DNA of 64,000 bases from NCBI GenBank assembly GCA_001507425.1, contig LMAJ01000021.1:1-64000 (forward strand), read 5' to 3'. Position 1 is the first letter of the stretch. Each line of letters begins with the position of its first letter. The notes below the pieces were generated by a model, which did no database searches, had not been told where the DNA came from, and was given only the letters and a program-made list of their open reading frames with translations. The DNA comes from Flavobacteriaceae bacterium CRH (lineage in GTDB: Bacteria > Bacteroidota > Bacteroidia > Flavobacteriales > Flavobacteriaceae). Both the position numbers and the translations under genes were made by a program. Positions 24,746-33,609 of the stretch are shown here, one piece after another.

Positions 24746-25880
24746 TTAACTGAATTTGAAAAGTAGTTCCTTTTCCAATTTCAGAATGTAAAACTTTTAT
24801 TTTTCCGCTATGATATTCTTCAACAATTCTTTTGGTTAAAGAAAGACCCAATCCCCAACCGCGTTTTTTGGTTGTAAAACCAGGTTCAAAAATGGTTTTG
24901 AATTGCTTCTTCGGAATTCCGGTTCCCGAGTCTTTTACTTTTATTTTTACATGATGCGCATCTTGTTCAATATAAAGATCTAAAGTTCCCTTTCCTTTCA
25001 TGGCGTCAATAGCATTTTTTACCAGATTTTCGATTGTCCAGCTATGAAGCGCGGGATTTATCATGCCCAAAATGGGCGTTTCCGGAACATGATAGGAAAA
25101 CGCAACCTGTTTAGAAAAACGAGATTGTAAATAATTATAAGTATCCAGCGTTTCAGCAATAATATCATGAGGTTCTAAAACAGGAATCGATCCAATTTTA
25201 GAAAAACGATCCGTAATAGTTTGTAAACGTTCAATATCTTTCTCAATTTCTAATGTAATGGACTGATCGATTTCTTCTGTTTTTAAAATCTCAACCCAAC
25301 CAATTAAAGATGATAATGGCGTACCAATCTGGTGAGCCGTTTCTTTTGCCATTCCAGCCCAAAGCTTATTTTGAGTTGCCATTTTGGTACTTTTATAGAA
25401 ATTATAAATCAATGCACCACACAAAAAGATAATTAACAATAAAGCAATCGGATAATATTTGAGTTTATTAAGTAAAGCCGAGTTTCCGTAATATAATTTT
25501 TGATATTTCCCGGGAGAATATTCAAAAACAATAGGTTCGTTTTCGCTTTGCAAATTTTTCAAAAAATGCATTGATTTCTTTTCGTCATTTAATATTTCTT
25601 CAGGAACATTTCTGGTGGTCAGAATTTTGTCATACATCGTTAATATTACAGGAATAGAAGTGTTGTTGCTCGAAATTTGAAGCGGAAGTTCGAGATCTGT
25701 ATTTTCATCGGCATTAATTAATGCGATTTGTGCGTTGGCCAAAAGCTTCATTTTGATCCTTTCTTCATTTTTAAAAATCTGAAAAAAAGTATAAGTATTC
25801 CAGAGAATCAGAGTAATGATCGAAAAGGAAATGAAAATGATGATCCAACGAGTTGTATTTCTACTTTCAGAAAAACGCAT
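24732..25880 (-). CDS. Membrane sensor histidine kinase, orphan
   Basis: The start at 25880 (MRFSESRNTTRW) is preferred; 25919 adds 13 residues. Two membrane helices (WIIIFISFSIITLILW and YPIALLLIIFLCGALIYNFY) bracket an extracytoplasmic sensor of about 120 residues. The kinase core shows the phospho-acceptor H-box ETAHQIGTPLSSL, the N-box NLVKNAIDAM, DSGTGIP and GWGLGLSLTK. No response-regulator gene is adjacent. Confidence 0.92.
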   Translation of the reverse strand: MRFSESRNTTRWIIIFISFSIITLILWNTYTFFQIFKNEERIKMKLLANAQIALINADENTDLELPLQISSNNTSIPVILTMYDKILTTRNVPEEILNDEKKSMHFLKNLQSENEPIVFEYSPGKYQKLYYGNSALLNKLKYYPIALLLIIFLCGALIYNFYKSTKMATQNKLWAGMAKETAHQIGTPLSSLIGWVEILKTEEIDQSITLEIEKDIERLQTITDRFSKIGSIPVLEPHDIIAETLDTYNYLQSRFSKQVAFSYHVPETPILGMINPALHSWTIENLVKNAIDAMKGKGTLDLYIEQDAHHVKIKVKDSGTGIPKKQFKTIFEPGFTTKKRGWGLGLSLTKRIVEEYHSGKIKVLHSEIGKGTTFQIQLNKKV

Positions 25881-25995
25881 AAAGTAATTTTTGAGGTATA
25901 AATATAACGAAATAAACACATTTAATATTTTGTATAGCGTTAAAGATTTTTAGTTTTTAAGTCAAAAACTATTTCTTTTGCTTAAACGATTTCTA

Positions 25996-26026
25996 TACTT
26001 TTGTAGTTACCAAAATGAGATTTGGT
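25996..26026 (+). promoter_or_regulatory. Promoter box and leader hairpin of the flavin-reductase gene
   Basis: TACTTTTG at 25996-26003 fits TAnnTTTG. ACCAAA (26009-26014) can pair with TTTGGT (26021-26026), again a small hairpin near the transcript start. Confidence 0.45.
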
Positions 26027-26041
26027 TAAAAAGAAAAAAGT

Positions 26042-26917
26042 ATGATTAGCATTGATCCAAAAGAGATTTCGACGGTAAAATTGCACGGCTATTTACAAAG
26101 CACTGTAGGGCCAAGGCCAATTGCTTTTGCGAGTACAATGAGTGCAAAAGGAATTCCGAATTTATCGCCTTTTAGCTTCTTTAATGTATTCAGTGCCAAT
26201 CCGCCGATCTTAGTTTTTTCACCGGCAAGGCGCGTGCGTGATAATACGGTTAAACATACGTTGATCAATGTCGAAGCAACCCGCGAGGTAGTAATTAATG
26301 TCGTCAATTATGATTTGGTACAACAAACCTCATTGGCGAGTACAGAATATGCAGAAGGCGTAAACGAATTTATAAAAGCCGGATTAACACAAATTCCGTC
26401 AGATTTGGTAAAACCATATCGCGTAAAGGAATCTCCGGTACAGTTTGAGTGCAAAGTCACGCAGATTATTCCGTTAGGAACCGAAGGCGGAGCAGGGAAT
26501 CTGATACTTTGTGAAGTCGTTAAAATGCATATTCATGAATCTGTTTTGGATGAAAACGGAGGTATCGACCAACATAAAATTGATTTGGTTTCGAGGCTAG
26601 GAAATAATTGGTATTCAAGATCTAACCAGGGACTTTTTGAAGTCGCAAAACCACTAACAACTTTAGGTGTTGGAGTAGACGTAATCCCGAATGTTGTTAA
26701 AGAAAGCCCCGTTTTTAACGGAAATGACCTTGGCAAGTTAGGAAATATTGAAGCCTTGCCTACAACGGAAGAAGTTAGTATATTTGTGAAAGAAAATTTT
26801 TCTGTAAAAGGAGTTTTAAGCTCTGATGATCAGGAGAAAATATACTTAGAGGCCAAGAAATATCTTGATAATAATGATGTTACATCGGCTTGGAAAGTGC
26901 TTTTAGCAAAAAAATAA
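26042..26917 (+). CDS. Flavin reductase-like FMN-binding protein
   Basis: A 291-aa protein with the flavin reductase split-barrel (about residues 15-200: TVGPRPIAFASTMSAKGIPNLSPFSFF, EVVINVVNYDL, LILCEVVKMHI). Members bind FMN and may reduce it with NAD(P)H. The C-terminal 80 residues (LGNIEALPTTEEV...) are an extension conserved in Bacteroidota homologues as I recall. The substrate partner is unknown. A DUF3127 gene follows 30 bp later. Confidence 0.87.
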   Translation: MISIDPKEISTVKLHGYLQSTVGPRPIAFASTMSAKGIPNLSPFSFFNVFSANPPILVFSPARRVRDNTVKHTLINVEATREVVINVVNYDLVQQTSLASTEYAEGVNEFIKAGLTQIPSDLVKPYRVKESPVQFECKVTQIIPLGTEGGAGNLILCEVVKMHIHESVLDENGGIDQHKIDLVSRLGNNWYSRSNQGLFEVAKPLTTLGVGVDVIPNVVKESPVFNGNDLGKLGNIEALPTTEEVSIFVKENFSVKGVLSSDDQEKIYLEAKKYLDNNDVTSAWKVLLAKK

Positions 26918-26947
26918 GAAAAGAAACAATAATTAATATAGACGAAG

Positions 26948-27319
26948 ATGGAAGTTACAGGAAAAGTAAAAGTGGTTAACCCAGAGCAACAAGTTAGTGC
27001 CTCATTCAAAAAAAGAGAATTAGTTGTTACTACTGATGAGCAATATCCACAACATATTTTAATCGAATTTACACAAGATAAATGCGATTTGTTAAGTAGC
27101 TATAAACAAGGAGAGGCAGTAAAAGTTTCTATCAATTTAAGAGGAAGAGAATGGGTTAATCCACAAGGAGAAACCAGATATTTCAATAGTATTCAAGGTT
27201 GGAGAATCGAAAGAGTAGCTCCTGAAGGACCTGGACAAACTCCTCCAATGCCTGCTGCTGAAGCATTTGCTCCGGCTACTAATTTAAACGAAGACGAACC
27301 GGACGATTTACCTTTCTAA
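26948..27319 (+). CDS. DUF3127 protein, OB-fold-like
   Basis: A 123-aa protein common in Bacteroidota. The first 100 residues form beta strands of an OB-like fold (VTGKVKVV, SFKKRELVVTTDE, LINLRGREWVNPQGETRYF); the tail is Pro/Ala-rich and ends in an acidic DEPDDLPF, very like the acidic tip of single-stranded DNA-binding protein (which ends DDDIPF). That suggests binding to the same partners as SSB, an inference. Confidence 0.8.
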   Translation: MEVTGKVKVVNPEQQVSASFKKRELVVTTDEQYPQHILIEFTQDKCDLLSSYKQGEAVKVSINLRGREWVNPQGETRYFNSIQGWRIERVAPEGPGQTPPMPAAEAFAPATNLNEDEPDDLPF

Positions 27320-27336
27320 AAGAGTTTAAATTTCAA

Positions 27337-27552
27337 AAAACAAATTCCAAATTCCAATTCATAAAATGTGTAATTGGGATTTGGAATTTTGTTTTTCCTC
27401 TCAGTTTGTGTCATTTATCCCTACGGTCGAAAATGACAAGATTGCGCGAGATCTTTGTCAAAGTTTTGAACTTTGACAAAGATTTACTAATTAAGCGTTT
27501 GGAATTTGGAATTTTCAATATTGGAATTTCCTTTAATTTATTGGAATTTTAA
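27337..27552. repeat. Repeat-rich gap before aat
   Basis: Family D TTGGAATTT tracts occupy 27337-27390 and 27497-27552. Between them a 15-bp perfect inverted repeat ATCTTTGTCAAAGTT with a 3-bp loop spans 27451-27483. No ORF. Confidence 0.7.
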
Positions 27553-27555
27553 AAA

Positions 27556-28191
27556 ATGCATTACGTAGATAAAGATTTATACTTCCCGCCAGTTTCTGAA
27601 ACCGATGAAGAAGGAATTCTTGCCGTTGGCGGCGATTTAAATCCGGAGCGATTAAAATTGGCCTATAAAAGCGGTGTTTTTCCGTGGTTTAATGAAGGAG
27701 AACCAATTTTGTGGTGGTCGCCGGATCCCAGAATGGTTTTGTTTTTAGATGAATTAATTGTGTCTAAAAGCATGCGGAATATTTTGAATAGAAGTATATT
27801 TAAAGTTACTTTTAATCAGAGTTTTGCAGCCGTAATTTCGAATTGCCAAAACATAAAAAGAGAAGGACAGGACGGAACCTGGATTTCAAACGAAATGATC
27901 GATGCATATTGCCATTTACATGCACAGGGAATTGCAAAATCTGTTGAGGTTTGGCAAGATGAAGTTTTAGTTGGAGGTTTATACGGAATTGATTTAGGAC
28001 ATGTTTTTTGTGGGGAGAGTATGTTTTCAAAAGTATCAAATGCATCAAAAGTGGCTTTCATTACTTTAGTAAATTATTTGAAAAAAGAGAATTATAAGTT
28101 ATTAGATTGTCAGGTTTATAATCCGCATTTAGAAAGTTTAGGTTGTCGCGAAATTGATCGCGATGAATTTATGTCTATTTTAAAAAGTTAA
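27556..28191 (+). CDS. aat: Leucyl/phenylalanyl-tRNA-protein transferase
   Basis: Adds Leu or Phe to the N-terminus of proteins starting with Lys or Arg, marking them for ClpS/ClpAP degradation. The 211-aa product has the family features YFPPVSETDEEGILAVGGDL, GVFPWFNEGEPILWWSPDPR, GGLYGIDLGHVFCGESMFS and DCQVYNPHLESLG. It is followed after 4 bp by the MOSC gene. Confidence 0.96.
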   Translation: MHYVDKDLYFPPVSETDEEGILAVGGDLNPERLKLAYKSGVFPWFNEGEPILWWSPDPRMVLFLDELIVSKSMRNILNRSIFKVTFNQSFAAVISNCQNIKREGQDGTWISNEMIDAYCHLHAQGIAKSVEVWQDEVLVGGLYGIDLGHVFCGESMFSKVSNASKVAFITLVNYLKKENYKLLDCQVYNPHLESLGCREIDRDEFMSILKS

Positions 28192-28195
28192 TAAG

Positions 28196-28990
28196 ATGAG
28201 TGCAATTCATGTTGTAAAAGAAATTTACATTTATCCGATAAAAAGCCTGGCAGGAATAAGTTGCCAAAATGCTCTGGCTGAAGAAATGGGATTTGAAAAC
28301 GATCGACGTTGGATGTTAATTGATGCTGAAGATCAAATGATAACGCAGAGAGAACACCGCATTATGAGTCAGTTTTATCCACAAATTTCAGATGGAAAAA
28401 TTAGTATTACTTTTCAGGATCAAAAGCATGAATTTTCTATAAATGAACATTTTGGAAATCCTTTAAAAGTTAACGTTTGGGATGATAAAAGTGAAGTTGT
28501 TGAGGTAAATCAGGAAACTTCAAAATGGTTTAGCGAACACTTGGGTTTTGAATGTAAACTGGTCAAAATTATTAAAATTGGAAATCGTAAACATGAAAGT
28601 TCTAAATCAAAAGAAACCTACAATGTAAGTCTGGCTGATGGTTATCCGTACTTATTAACAGGAACAGAAAGTTTAGATTTTTTAAATGAAAAATTAGAAG
28701 ATAAAATAACTGTTTTAAGATTTCGTCCAAATATTGTCATAAGCAGCCAAAATCCTCACGAAGAAGATGATTTTGATACTTTTAAAATTGGAGGAGTTCA
28801 ATTTAAAAACATAAAACCCTGCGGAAGATGTATTATGGTTAATAATGATCCTCAAAACGGCAAATTAAAAAAAGAACCTTTAAAAACATTAAGCAAATAC
28901 AGAAACGTAAATAATTCAGTGTTATTCGGAACTAATATCGTGAGTTTGAATTCGGGAATTATTAATGTTGGAGATGAAATTATTTTCTAG
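28196..28990 (+). CDS. MOSC-domain molybdenum-cofactor sulfurtransferase-like protein (YcbX type)
   Basis: A 264-aa protein with the MOSC beta-barrel N-domain (IYIYPIKSLAGISCQNALAEE) and the MOSC domain (FRPNIVIS, FKNIKPCGRCIMVNNDPQNG). The Cys in KPCGRC is at the molybdenum-ligand position of mARC/YcbX enzymes, which reduce N-hydroxylated compounds. Its stop overlaps that of the convergent thiF-like gene (shared CTAG). The electron donor partner is not in the window. Confidence 0.88.
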   Translation: MSAIHVVKEIYIYPIKSLAGISCQNALAEEMGFENDRRWMLIDAEDQMITQREHRIMSQFYPQISDGKISITFQDQKHEFSINEHFGNPLKVNVWDDKSEVVEVNQETSKWFSEHLGFECKLVKIIKIGNRKHESSKSKETYNVSLADGYPYLLTGTESLDFLNEKLEDKITVLRFRPNIVISSQNPHEEDDFDTFKIGGVQFKNIKPCGRCIMVNNDPQNGKLKKEPLKTLSKYRNVNNSVLFGTNIVSLNSGIINVGDEIIF

Positions 28991-29697
28991 AAATTTAGTT
29001 TTGTAAAACTCCAATTTAGAGTATTAAAAAGGACTAATTCATTTTTTAAAGTCGGTAATTCCAAAATTAATTTTAGGGTTTCATGCGCCATCATTGTGCC
29101 AATAATTCCAGGCAAAGTTCCTAAAACACCGTTCAAATTACAATTTGGAACATCTTTTGGATTTGGCATTTCAGGAAATAAGTCCCGCAGATTTTTACTT
29201 CCACGATGATTAAAAACAGCAATTTGACCTTCAAATTTTAAAATACTTCCGTATACTAGTGACTTTTGTAAAGCAACACAAGTATCATTAATCAAATAAC
29301 GCGTTGTAAAATTGTCTGAACCATCCACAACTATATCATATTGCTGAATAATTTGTGATGCATTTTCTACAGTCAATTTTTTAGGAATAGCCAAGACTTC
29401 TATTAATGGATTCAATTTTGAAACGACTTCTTTGGCAATAAGAGCTTTTTCTTCTCCAATTTCATTTTCAGTATATAAAATCTGTCGATGTAAATTGTGA
29501 ATTTCAATAGTATCAAAATCCATAATCCCAATAAAACCAACTCCGGCAGTTGCAATATATTGTAGAATTGGACAGCCTATACCTCCGGCACCAATTACCA
29601 AAACTTTTGCTTTTTTGAGCTTTTCCTGACCTTCATCGCCAATTTCAGCTAAGATGGTTTGTCTGTTGTAACGAAGAAATTCTTGTATAATGCTCAT
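28987..29697 (-). CDS. thiF: ThiF/MoeB/HesA-family adenylyltransferase
   Basis: Activates the C-terminus of ThiS by adenylation in thiazole synthesis. The 236-aa E1-like protein shows the nucleotide-binding GAGGIGCPI, IMDFDTIEIHNLHRQ, and DGSDNFTTRYLIND motifs. The CxxC pairs that bind zinc in E. coli MoeB/ThiF are not seen (only CNLNG). It is the last gene of the minus-strand thiamine operon, and that position, more than sequence, supports ThiF over MoeB. Confidence 0.82.
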   Translation of the reverse strand: MSIIQEFLRYNRQTILAEIGDEGQEKLKKAKVLVIGAGGIGCPILQYIATAGVGFIGIMDFDTIEIHNLHRQILYTENEIGEEKALIAKEVVSKLNPLIEVLAIPKKLTVENASQIIQQYDIVVDGSDNFTTRYLINDTCVALQKSLVYGSILKFEGQIAVFNHRGSKNLRDLFPEMPNPKDVPNCNLNGVLGTLPGIIGTMMAHETLKLILELPTLKNELVLFNTLNWSFTKLNF

Positions 29698-29698
29698 T

Positions 29699-29768
29699 TT
29701 GGAATTTTAGATTGTTGACTTTAGATTGAGGTTGGAATTTGGAATTTAGAATTTTTAGTTTGGAATTT
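29699..29768. repeat. Dispersed TTGGAATTT repeat tract (family D)
   Basis: Fills the gap between thiH and thiF with TTGGAATTTAGAATTTT-like units. Confidence 0.6.
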
Positions 29769-29769
29769 C

Positions 29770-30882
29770 TTAATTGAAACTTTTGTCCCAATCTTTCCAA
29801 ACAGGTTCGTAACCTGAATTTGTAATTATTTGTGCAATTTCTTTTGCAGAGCGTTCATCGCTGATTTCAAATTGTTCCAGCGATTGCCGATCAACAACAT
29901 AACCACCAGGATTTGTTTTAGATCCTGCGCTCATACTCGTTACGCCAATAGGAATAATATTGTTTCTGAATTTTTCGTTTTCTCTGGTTGAAATTGAAAT
30001 TTCCAGATCTTCATTCCATAAACGATAAGCACAAATAAGCTGCGTCAAATCTTTATCATCCATAATAAAATTGGGTTCAATAATGCCTTCCGCAGGTCGC
30101 AGGCGCGGAAACGAAACCGAATATTTTGTCTGCCAATATTTCTTTTGAAGATAATCCAGATGTAAAGCATTAAAAAAACTATCCGTTCGCCAATCTTCTA
30201 AACCTAATAAAACGCCTAAGCCAATTTTATGAATTCCGGCCGTTCCTACACGGTCAGGTGTTTCCAATCGAAAATCAAAATTTGACTTTTTGCCTTTTGT
30301 ATGGTATTTTTTGTAAACTTCCTGATGGTATGTTTCCTGATAAACTAAAACCGAATAAACGCCTGCACCATGCAAACGTTCATAATCTTCTGTAGAAAGT
30401 GGCTGAACTTCAACAGAAATAATCGAAAATTGCTCTCGTATTAAAGCAATTGCATTCAGAAAATAATTGATATTTACGGTATAATTTGCTTCGCCTGTAA
30501 CCAATAAAACATGATCAAAACCTGTTTTTTTTAAAGCTTCAACTTCTAGTTTTATTTCTGAATCAGAAAGGGTTTTTCGTTTAATTTTATTGTCTAAACT
30601 AAAACCGCAATACGTACAAATGTTTTGGCATTCATTACTTAAATAAAGCGGCGTATACATTTGAATGGTTTTCCCAAAGCGTTTTTTGGTGATTTCGTGG
30701 CATTCCTGCGCCATTTGCTCTAAATAATTTTGAGCAGCAGGAGAAATCAAAACTAAAAAGTCATCTAGATTGCGTTTTGTTTTAGATAATGAACGCTCTA
30801 CATCTTTTGATGTAGTTTGGTATATTTTAGATTGAATTAAATCCCAATCATAATTCTCAAAAACAGACTTAAATGTTTTCAT
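29770..30882 (-). CDS. thiH: 2-iminoacetate synthase ThiH
   Basis: A radical-SAM enzyme that cleaves tyrosine to dehydroglycine for the thiazole ring. The 370-aa protein carries the cluster motif CQNICTYCGF (CxxxCxxC), plus EVQPLSTEDYERLHGAGVYSVLVYQETYH. Using ThiH rather than the oxygen-dependent ThiO is usual in this phylum. It is separated from thiG by the GxxExxY cassette, though it keeps the same orientation. Confidence 0.96.
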   Translation of the reverse strand: MKTFKSVFENYDWDLIQSKIYQTTSKDVERSLSKTKRNLDDFLVLISPAAQNYLEQMAQECHEITKKRFGKTIQMYTPLYLSNECQNICTYCGFSLDNKIKRKTLSDSEIKLEVEALKKTGFDHVLLVTGEANYTVNINYFLNAIALIREQFSIISVEVQPLSTEDYERLHGAGVYSVLVYQETYHQEVYKKYHTKGKKSNFDFRLETPDRVGTAGIHKIGLGVLLGLEDWRTDSFFNALHLDYLQKKYWQTKYSVSFPRLRPAEGIIEPNFIMDDKDLTQLICAYRLWNEDLEISISTRENEKFRNNIIPIGVTSMSAGSKTNPGGYVVDRQSLEQFEISDERSAKEIAQIITNSGYEPVWKDWDKSFN

Positions 30883-30896
30883 TGGATTGTATATTT

Positions 30897-31465
30897 TTTC
30901 ACGCAGATTTTGCAGATTTAGGCAGATAAAAATTGATTTTAATTCAGATAATGCTCATTTTTTATATTTTATTTGCTATTCTTTTTATATCATTTAAAAT
31001 ATTTAGAGTGTTGAAATTCACAAGTAAACCTAATTTTTTATTAGCGAGTCGAAGATATGTTGCAATTTGTTTATAATGTATTGGCGCCAATTCTTCGACC
31101 GATTTTAACTCAATGATTACTTTATCTTCCACTAATAAATCAAGTCTAAAGGCAGGATCTAATATTATTTCATCATAAGGAATTGTTACTTCAATTTGCT
31201 TTTGGACTTTTAATTCTAGTTTTTCCAATTCATAAAACAATGCACTTTCATACACAGATTCAAATAAGCCAGGTCCTAAATTGTTATATACTTTAAAAAT
31301 TGCTCCTCTAATTTTATATGATATTTCATTTTCTGTCATAATTCTTTACTTTTATTCTTAATCAAAAATAAAGAATTTTCTTTCATTACAATTCAGGTAT
31401 TAAATAGATCAATAAAAAAAATAAATCAATTTTAATCTGCTTAAATCTGCAAAATCTGCGTGAAA
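30897..31465. mobile_element. GxxExxY cassette bounded by 43-bp inverted repeats
   Basis: The left end (30897-30939, TTTCACGCAGATTTTGCAGA...) and the right end (31423-31465) are inverted repeats with 41 of 43 positions identical. They bracket one gene, the GxxExxY protein, in the middle of the thiamine operon. I see no obvious flanking target-site duplication and no transposase. A solo relative of the end sequence is at 7486-7552. The inverted-repeat unit is a sequence fact; mobility is inference. Confidence 0.7.
30962..31339 (-). CDS. GxxExxY protein (PD-(D/E)XK-like)
   Basis: A 125-aa protein with the family motif G24-xx-E27-xx-Y30 (GPGLFESVYE). The later FRLDLLVEDKVIIELKSVE has the D...ExK pattern of PD-(D/E)XK nucleases, followed by YLRLANKKLGLLVNFN. 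The family is common and of unknown function in Bacteroidota and elsewhere. Inverted repeats flank the gene closely. It sits between thiG and thiH with no known link to thiamine, so it seems an insertion, and since it is intact and in the operon's direction it may be co-transcribed. Confidence 0.9.
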   Translation of the reverse strand: MTENEISYKIRGAIFKVYNNLGPGLFESVYESALFYELEKLELKVQKQIEVTIPYDEIILDPAFRLDLLVEDKVIIELKSVEELAPIHYKQIATYLRLANKKLGLLVNFNTLNILNDIKRIANKI

Positions 31466-31468
31466 CAA

Positions 31469-32245
31469 TTATTCATATAAAAAAGAAGTCAAAGGACTAG
31501 ACCCCACAGCATAATTCTGCTGATTAGCAACTTTAGCTTCAAATGCCTTTCGGCCTGCAATAACCGCTTCTCTAAAAGCTTCTGCCATTAATTTAGGATT
31601 TCCGGAAATAGCAATTGCAGTATTAACCAAGACAGCATCAGCACCAATTTCCATTGCTTTTGCGGCGTCAGACGGCGCTCCAATTCCGGCATCGATAATA
31701 ACAGGTACATTGCTTTGTTCGATAATAATCTCCAGAAAATCAATTGTTTTTAAACCTTTGTTACTTCCAATTGGAGAACCTAAAGGCATAACTGCAGTAG
31801 TTCCTGCATTCTCTAAATGTTTGCATAAAACAGGGTCAGCATGGATGTAAGGCAAGACAAAAAAACCAAGTTTTGCTAATTCTTCCGTTGCTTTTAAAGT
31901 TTCGATTGGATCCGGCATTAAATACTTTGGGTCAGGATGAATTTCGAGTTTTACCCAATTTGTTTCTAATGCTTCTCTTGCCAATTGAGCGGCAAAAATA
32001 GCTTCTTTAGCATTTCTGGCTCCAGATGTATTGGGCAATAAATGGATGTTTGGATGTTTTAAATGTGATAGAATAGCATCGGTTTCAGTTTCGAGATCAA
32101 TGCGTTTCAGGGCAACTGTAACCAATTCGCTTTCTGAAGCTAAAATGGCTTCTTCCATTTCCAGGTTTGAACCAAATTTTCCTGTTCCTAAAAACAAACG
32201 GGATTTAAAGGCTTTATCACCAATATTAAACAATGACGTTTGCAT
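31469..32245 (-). CDS. thiG: Thiazole synthase ThiG
   Basis: Builds the thiazole phosphate from deoxyxylulose phosphate, dehydroglycine and ThiS thiocarboxylate. The 258-aa TIM barrel has SRLFLGTGKF, LPNTSGARNAKEA, VKLEIHPDPKYLMPD, MPLGSPIGSNKGL and DAGIGAPSDAAKAMEIGADAVLVNTA. Its start overlaps thiE by 20 bp. Confidence 0.97.
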   Translation of the reverse strand: MQTSLFNIGDKAFKSRLFLGTGKFGSNLEMEEAILASESELVTVALKRIDLETETDAILSHLKHPNIHLLPNTSGARNAKEAIFAAQLAREALETNWVKLEIHPDPKYLMPDPIETLKATEELAKLGFFVLPYIHADPVLCKHLENAGTTAVMPLGSPIGSNKGLKTIDFLEIIIEQSNVPVIIDAGIGAPSDAAKAMEIGADAVLVNTAIAISGNPKLMAEAFREAVIAGRKAFEAKVANQQNYAVGSSPLTSFLYE

Positions 32246-32864
32246 ATATTTTTTCTTTTAGTTGCTTCATTAATTTCTTTTTTTGGTCACTTTCAGTAAT
32301 CATTCCTGAAAAGGCAATTCCATGAATTCCCGTTTCCATTAACGGATTTACATCTTTCAATGTGATTCCACCAATAGCATAAACAGGAATTTCAATTTTA
32401 TTTTTTTTCATTTTCTGAAGAATTTCAAAATATCCTGACAATCCTAGAATTGGACTTAGTTTTTCTTTTGTAGTAGTAAACCGGAAAGGCCCTAAACCAA
32501 TATAATCACCACCATTTTTTACATGATTTTCAATATCTTCAAAAGTATTTGCTGTTCCTCCAATAATTTTAGTATTTCCTAAAATGGCTCTTGCTTCGTC
32601 AATTTTCATATCAGATAAACCCAAGTGAACACCGTCAGCAACAATTTGCTGTGCGAGATAAATATTGTCATTTACAATAAAATTGGCGAGATATTCTTCG
32701 CATAAAAGTTTTACAGCTTCTGCCAATTCAAAAGTGTCTTTATCGGTTTGATCCTTAAATCGCATTTGTATCCAACCGCATCCAGCATCGAGTGCCTGAT
32801 GAATATTATACAATTGTTCGTCGATTGTTTTTCCCTGTGAAATGTATTGTAGTTTATTATACAT
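32226..32864 (-). CDS. thiE: Thiamine phosphate synthase ThiE
   Basis: Couples the pyrimidine diphosphate with thiazole phosphate. The start at 32864 (MYNKLQYISQG) is preferred over 32876 by four residues because it matches the family start. Family motifs: GCGWIQMRFK, NFIVNDNIYLAQQIVADGVHLG, YIGLGPFRFTTTK and YAIGGITLKDV. It overlaps thiD upstream and thiG downstream, showing tight coupling. A second, more divergent ThiE/TenI-type protein is encoded at 33576-34178. Confidence 0.94.
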   Translation of the reverse strand: MYNKLQYISQGKTIDEQLYNIHQALDAGCGWIQMRFKDQTDKDTFELAEAVKLLCEEYLANFIVNDNIYLAQQIVADGVHLGLSDMKIDEARAILGNTKIIGGTANTFEDIENHVKNGGDYIGLGPFRFTTTKEKLSPILGLSGYFEILQKMKKNKIEIPVYAIGGITLKDVNPLMETGIHGIAFSGMITESDQKKKLMKQLKEKIYANVIV

Positions 32865-33609
32865 AATGATATCCAATTAAAGTTGAAGTTGAACTCAGGT
32901 ATTTTTCGATGTAAATTTTAGCATTTTTGCAGGCTTCAGGAATAGGTTGATTTAGAGCTAAATTTGCAGTAATTGAAGAAGAAAGTACACAGCCTGAACC
33001 GTGCTTTTCAAAACATTTTTTTTCTGAGGGCAAAAAGTTGATAATTTCATTTTTAAGAAATAGCCGGTCTGTACCAATACTTGCCGTATTATGTCCTCCC
33101 TTTAGTAAAATACAAGTTTCAATTTCATTTTCTAACAAAAATTTATTTTCAAGAAAACCCGGGAATAAATGTTCCATTTCATTATAATTTGGTGTAATCA
33201 AATCAATTTTGGATAGAATTTTATCTAAATTTAATTGATCTTCAATCTTCGTAAATTCAAATTTTGTAGATGATTTTAAGACTGGGTCCCAAACAATTTG
33301 TGTTGTTGGAGAAAGCAATTTTATAGTCGTAAGAATTCGGTTTAAGTAATGCAAAGAAGGTATAATGCCAATTTTTACAGCACTAATTTTATAGTTTTGA
33401 AATAGGGTTTCAACAGAACGAAGTACAAAACTTAGCTCTATCCATTCAATAGCATGAAACTCATTTTCAGTCTGAATTGTATTGGCAGTAACAATGGCAA
33501 AACCAGTAACCTGATGCTGTTCGAATGTTTTGATGTCTGCCAAAATGCCCGCGCCTCCGGAAGGATCAAAACCTGCTATACTAAGTACGAACGGACGATT
33601 TTGTGACAT
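32857..33609 (-). CDS. thiD: Hydroxymethylpyrimidine/phosphomethylpyrimidine kinase ThiD
   Basis: Phosphorylates HMP and HMP-phosphate. The 250-aa ribokinase-fold protein opens with VLSIAGFDPSGGAGILADIKTFEQH and ends with the anion-hole region KHGSGCVLSSSITANLA, which contains the catalytic Cys/Gly motif. ATP-binding and substrate motifs are intact. It overlaps both neighbours. Confidence 0.94.
   Translation of the reverse strand: MSQNRPFVLSIAGFDPSGGAGILADIKTFEQHQVTGFAIVTANTIQTENEFHAIEWIELSFVLRSVETLFQNYKISAVKIGIIPSLHYLNRILTTIKLLSPTTQIVWDPVLKSSTKFEFTKIEDQLNLDKILSKIDLITPNYNEMEHLFPGFLENKFLLENEIETCILLKGGHNTASIGTDRLFLKNEIINFLPSEKKCFEKHGSGCVLSSSITANLALNQPIPEACKNAKIYIEKYLSSTSTLIGYHYV

Noticed and set aside
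30962..31339. GxxExxY as a pseudogene or frameshift product
   Set aside because: The frame is intact, with the motif and the ExK site present, and length is typical, so it is kept as a functional gene.
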